A stretch of DNA of 64,000 bases from Hymenobacter polaris (lineage in GTDB: Bacteria; Bacteroidota; Bacteroidia; Cytophagales; Hymenobacteraceae): positions 124,001 to 188,000 of the forward strand of contig NZ_JABBGH010000004.1 of NCBI RefSeq assembly GCF_012927305.1, in the 5' to 3' direction. Shown piece after piece: positions 61,622 to 64,000 of the stretch. Numbering within the stretch: the first letter of the stretch is position 1; each line of letters begins with the position of its first letter. The notes below the pieces were generated by a model. It saw only the letters and a list, made by a program, of their open reading frames with translations. It searched no databases and had not been told where the DNA came from. A program made the translations under genes and the position numbers.

Positions 61622-61642
61622 AAATACTCCAATAAGGGCCTC
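61622..61642 (+). repeat. ACTCCAATAAGGG motif, copy 3
   Basis: Identical over 21 bp (AAATACTCCAATAAGGG plus CCTC) to 42546-42566, direct orientation. No recombinase gene lies next to this copy. Confidence 0.55.
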
Positions 61643-61844
61643 ATCGTTGGTATATTATGCTAATTTGTCACCCGTGCTAAACCACCTGTTACAGCAGGTA
61701 AAAGCTTCACAAACCGGTCATTTTGCTTTGCAGTAACTAACTCGTGATGAGCGAACTGCTATAGCTTAATGTGCTGTATTTTCCGTTTTCTGAGAACATC
61801 CCTACTAGAGGCGAAAGCCCTAGCCTGACTCGCCTACCTTGCAG

Positions 61845-62510
61845 CTACTGGTTTTTCGTGCGGGTGTACGTCAACTCGGTGGTAATCACCTCTTGCCCGG
61901 CCACGAACTCGTGCCGGGTGAAGACGAAATGGTCGTGGTCGGTAATGCGCACGGTGTCCTGAAACGTGAATTTCGTACCTAGTGGCATATCCCGGTGGAT
62001 ATGCGACACCGTTTCGCCCGCGTACGTAATCGTCCTGGTCGCGGGGTCGTAGGTGCCTTCCGTCGTGATAATACCGGTATCCAGCTCGTTACTAAAGCTG
62101 GCGGTCACAAATTTTTTCTTCACCTTATCATAGCCTTCCAGGGTGACGTCACTGTAGGGCACCAGCTCGCCCGCAGACCACGCCATTTTTAAGGGGGCCC
62201 CGGTCGTTTCCGTCCTAAAATAGCGGCCGTTCAACAGGGCTGTCCGGACTACGGTGCCCCTAAACTCGAAGGTTCTTTTCGCCGGGCCAGGCAATGTATG
62301 CCGGCCCACAAACGCCCAGGTGCCGCTCAGGCTGGCGAGCAGCTGATGGTTTTCGTCGGGGGTGGCCACTTCCGTTAGCTCGGCCTGACTGGGACCTGGG
62401 TTGGTAGCGGGCAGCGGGGCGTCTTTCTGGCTTTGGGCCAGCACCGGCATCGCCAGCGGTGCCCACGCCAGTACGCCGAGTAGGTTGCGAGCGAAGGGGC
62501 GCTTTTTCAT
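61845..62510 (-). CDS. Secreted DUF1579 protein
   Basis: 221 aa with signal peptide (FARNLLGVLAWAPLAMPVLAQ). DUF1579 pattern: HQLLASLSGTWAFVGRHTLPG, FRGTVVRTALLNGRYFRTETTG, SDVTLEGYDKVKKKFVTASFSNELDTGI and GTYDPATRTITYAGET. A lipocalin-like small beta barrel, periplasmic, of unknown ligand. Leftward, heading a run of leftward secreted-protein genes. Confidence 0.88.
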   Translation of the reverse strand: MKKRPFARNLLGVLAWAPLAMPVLAQSQKDAPLPATNPGPSQAELTEVATPDENHQLLASLSGTWAFVGRHTLPGPAKRTFEFRGTVVRTALLNGRYFRTETTGAPLKMAWSAGELVPYSDVTLEGYDKVKKKFVTASFSNELDTGIITTEGTYDPATRTITYAGETVSHIHRDMPLGTKFTFQDTVRITDHDHFVFTRHEFVAGQEVITTELTYTRTKNQ

Positions 62511-62599
62511 GCGGTTTTGGGGCGTTCAGTTCCTGTTCTTCCTACCAATTGGCACCTACCGGCTTTAGCCGGAGTAGCCGACTTTCAGTGCCTAGTCGA

Positions 62600-63070
62600 T
62601 TACTTGACGCCCGCTTCTAGCTTGGCATTCTGGCCCGCGCTAATGCGCCACGCGCTGTCGCGTTGGGTGAAGACGAGGGTGCGGCGGAATTCAAAAGTTT
62701 GGCCGGGGTAGCGCGTATCGCCGGTCAGGGCCGTGCGCACGTGCACCAGCGCAACATCGGGTTTGAGGAAGCTGATGTCCTCCACGGCCCGAGTGGTAAA
62801 GTGCGACGTTTTGAAGTAAGAACCATGTACGGTGGCATAATGGGCTTGAATGGCGGCTTGCCCTTTAGAGTAAGCCCCAAACCAGTTCACCCAGGTCGCG
62901 TTTATCTGGTATTGAGCCGCCAAGCCCAGCGCATCATGCCGGTTCCAGGCTGCTTCATACTGGGCGAGTACGGCCTGGATAGCCGCTCGGGCGGTGAGCG
63001 TATCGCCTTGTTGCGCCGCCGCCCCGAAGGTTAAGTTGCTACCCAATAGGACCAGAAGGGCAGTTTTCAT
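62600..63070 (-). CDS. Secreted NTF2-like (DUF4440/SgcJ-type) protein
   Basis: 156 aa with signal peptide MKTALLVLLGSNLTFGAAAQ. NTF2-like fold: AIQAVLAQYEAAWNRHDALGLAAQY, NATWVNWFGAYSKGQAAIQAHYATVHG, then EDISFLKPDVALVHVRTALTG and WRISAGQNAKLE. The AAWNRHDA/F-A signature is typical of SgcJ/EcaC-type proteins. Ligand unknown. Five bp after the next NTF2-like gene in the same orientation. Confidence 0.88.
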   Translation of the reverse strand: MKTALLVLLGSNLTFGAAAQQGDTLTARAAIQAVLAQYEAAWNRHDALGLAAQYQINATWVNWFGAYSKGQAAIQAHYATVHGSYFKTSHFTTRAVEDISFLKPDVALVHVRTALTGDTRYPGQTFEFRRTLVFTQRDSAWRISAGQNAKLEAGVK

Positions 63071-63075
63071 AACGG

Positions 63076-63561
63076 CTAGTTTTTAGCGGTTCGCTTGGCG
63101 GGCAGCTCCTTGCTGTGCATCACGGCCACTTGCCAGCGCCCGTCGCGCTGCACCCACACGGCCAGTATTTGCAGGGTCGAGGTAAACACTTTGCCAGCTT
63201 GGCCCGGGCCGCTAAACTTCACGGCGGCTACCGTCACGGCCGTCGGGCCGTAGACGTTCACCGTTACCGGGCTCGCCACGGCAACTGTTGCGAAGGGCCA
63301 CTCCTTGGAGCTGACATACGCCAGCTCTGCTTTGCGATTCATGACTTCGTTGTCGGGCGCGTAATGGCGGTACTCGGTGGCGAAGAGGCGGTGCAGCGCG
63401 GCGGTGTCGCGCTTTTGCGCCGCAGTGGCCACTTGGGTTAGCTGCGCGGTGAAGGCTCGCACTTCGGCCGTGCTGGCCAGGCCAGGTGTTGGCCGGGCGG
63501 GTTGGGCGATGCCGGGCAGGGCCAGCAGGGCTAGGCAGAGAGTGGCAAAAAAGGCTTTCAT
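63076..63561 (-). CDS. Secreted NTF2-like (DUF4440) protein
   Basis: 161 aa, signal peptide MKAFFATLCLALLALPGIAQ. DUF4440 pattern: FTAQLTQVATAAQKRDTAALHRLFATEYRHYAPD, AVTVAAVKFSGPGQAGKVFTS and VQRDGRWQVAVMHSKEL. It is co-oriented with and just upstream of the second NTF2-like gene, so the two form a small operon. Function not known. Confidence 0.88.
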   Translation of the reverse strand: MKAFFATLCLALLALPGIAQPARPTPGLASTAEVRAFTAQLTQVATAAQKRDTAALHRLFATEYRHYAPDNEVMNRKAELAYVSSKEWPFATVAVASPVTVNVYGPTAVTVAAVKFSGPGQAGKVFTSTLQILAVWVQRDGRWQVAVMHSKELPAKRTAKN

Positions 63562-63632
63562 AAGTGGCTGAAGGAAAGTGGATTTATGGTAATTCTCAGA
63601 GCGTACGCTTGCTTTTCAACAGCGGGCCGCCC

Positions 63633-64000
63633 TCATTTTTTGTGTTTGCCCAGGGCAAAGCGCCGCGAAATCGTGAACCCCCACCGAAACTGGCCCTTCG
63701 TCCAGGACGCGCGCGTTTCGGGAATGAACTGGTTTTCCAGAATGGCGGCCGAGTTGGTGAACGTCAGGGCGAACACGTGCCCGCCCGTTTCGACTTCCAG
63801 GCCCACGCCCAGCGGGTTGTAGAACTCGACGCCCAAGGTGCGGTAGTAGGCGCGGCTTGCGCTGCTGCGGTGCACCAGCACGTAGTCGGCAATCAAGCTC
63901 AGGCGCTGGGTAAACCGAAACCGGCCGCCTACCCCCAGGGCGGGCACCGTATTATCGTCGTGTTGCTCCACCAGCACGCGGTGCCCTACGGTGGGCAGCA
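63633..64000 (-). CDS. DUF5777-type beta-barrel protein, partial
   Basis: C-terminal ~120 aa; the frame stays open to the right edge (LLPTVGHRVLVEQHDDN). Alternating strands and GLEVETGGHVFALTFTNSAA, ENQFIPETRASWTKGQFRWG and FTISRRFALGKHKK match the C-terminus of DUF5777 outer-membrane proteins. These occur beside YceI or cytochrome genes in Bacteroidetes. The N-terminus and signal lie outside the window. Confidence 0.82.
   Translation of the reverse strand, partial: LPTVGHRVLVEQHDDNTVPALGVGGRFRFTQRLSLIADYVLVHRSSASRAYYRTLGVEFYNPLGVGLEVETGGHVFALTFTNSAAILENQFIPETRASWTKGQFRWGFTISRRFALGKHKK

Larger units (their letters stand above)
61404..61844. other. Intergenic region with mobile-element traces
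   Basis: No gene. It contains a 24-bp remnant of a Tn3-like terminal repeat (61550-61573) and the third ACTCCAATAAGGG motif (61622-61642). The rest is AT-richer than the surrounding coding DNA. Confidence 0.5.

Noticed and set aside
1..64000. CRISPR arrays, tRNA or rRNA genes
   Set aside because: No regularly spaced repeats of 24-40 bp and no cloverleaf or rRNA-like stretch noticed; a covariance-model scan was not possible here.

Overview
The window is GC-rich DNA from a Bacteroidetes bacterium, most likely Hymenobacter or a close cytophagal relative. This is an inference from protein character (Tp34-type iron lipoprotein, FtsX-type exporter, DUF892, DUF5777 barrel, BLUF protein), from the GC-rich coding style, and from a promoter matching the Bacteroidetes TTTG / TAnnTTTG pattern at 17552-17584. 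No rRNA, tRNA or CRISPR array was found.

Layout. 1-1317: umuDC mutagenesis operon (umuC cut by the window edge). 1.5-12.4 kb: ordinary chromosomal genes: small secreted proteins, a Ca2+/cation antiporter, an iron-family lipoprotein with a beta-barrel partner, an aspartic protease, a DNA/RNA endonuclease lipoprotein and a BLUF photoreceptor, plus two decayed genes (DUF4239; a TlpA-like gene frameshifted by a 5-bp duplication). 12.4-22.8 kb: a recombination-rich zone. It has two tyrosine recombinases, each preceded by its own lox/dif-like inverted repeat, two divergent serine recombinases, a NUDIX hydrolase, an alpha/beta hydrolase, a PD-(D/E)XK nuclease-like gene, an FAD oxidoreductase with one nonsense codon, and a duplicated module of an Arg-rich miniprotein plus a conserved non-coding box.

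22.6-41.3 kb: a defence island bracketed by two identical 241-bp Tn3-like miniature elements in inverted orientation. Inside are a CBASS pair (CD-NTase plus TIR-STING effector), a CARF-like sigma54 activator facing a sigma54-type promoter that leads into a two-gene operon (AAA15-type ATPase plus an unrecognised protein), a complete type I restriction-modification system, an exonuclease-helicase gene cut off by an IS3-family element, and an older dead IS3 copy. The outer gene next to the right-hand element and the inner gene next to the left-hand element are two halves of one AlbA_2/HATPase-type regulator. They rejoin in frame, with a 5-bp target duplication, if the 18.2-kb segment is flipped. 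The island has therefore been inverted by recombination between the two elements.

41.9-64 kb: another serine recombinase with repeated upstream motifs; an NtrC-type two-component pair divergent from an exporter operon (membrane-fusion protein, ABC ATPase, FtsX permease, TolC-like outer membrane protein); a PA14-OmpA protein; an AraC regulator divergent from a molybdenum hydroxylase cluster whose FAD subunit is broken; a Crp/Fnr regulator; several NTF2-like proteins; and a partial barrel protein. The best candidate for an undescribed system is the CARF-sigma54 activator, its promoter and the AAA ATPase/unknown-protein pair at 27.3-31.7 kb.
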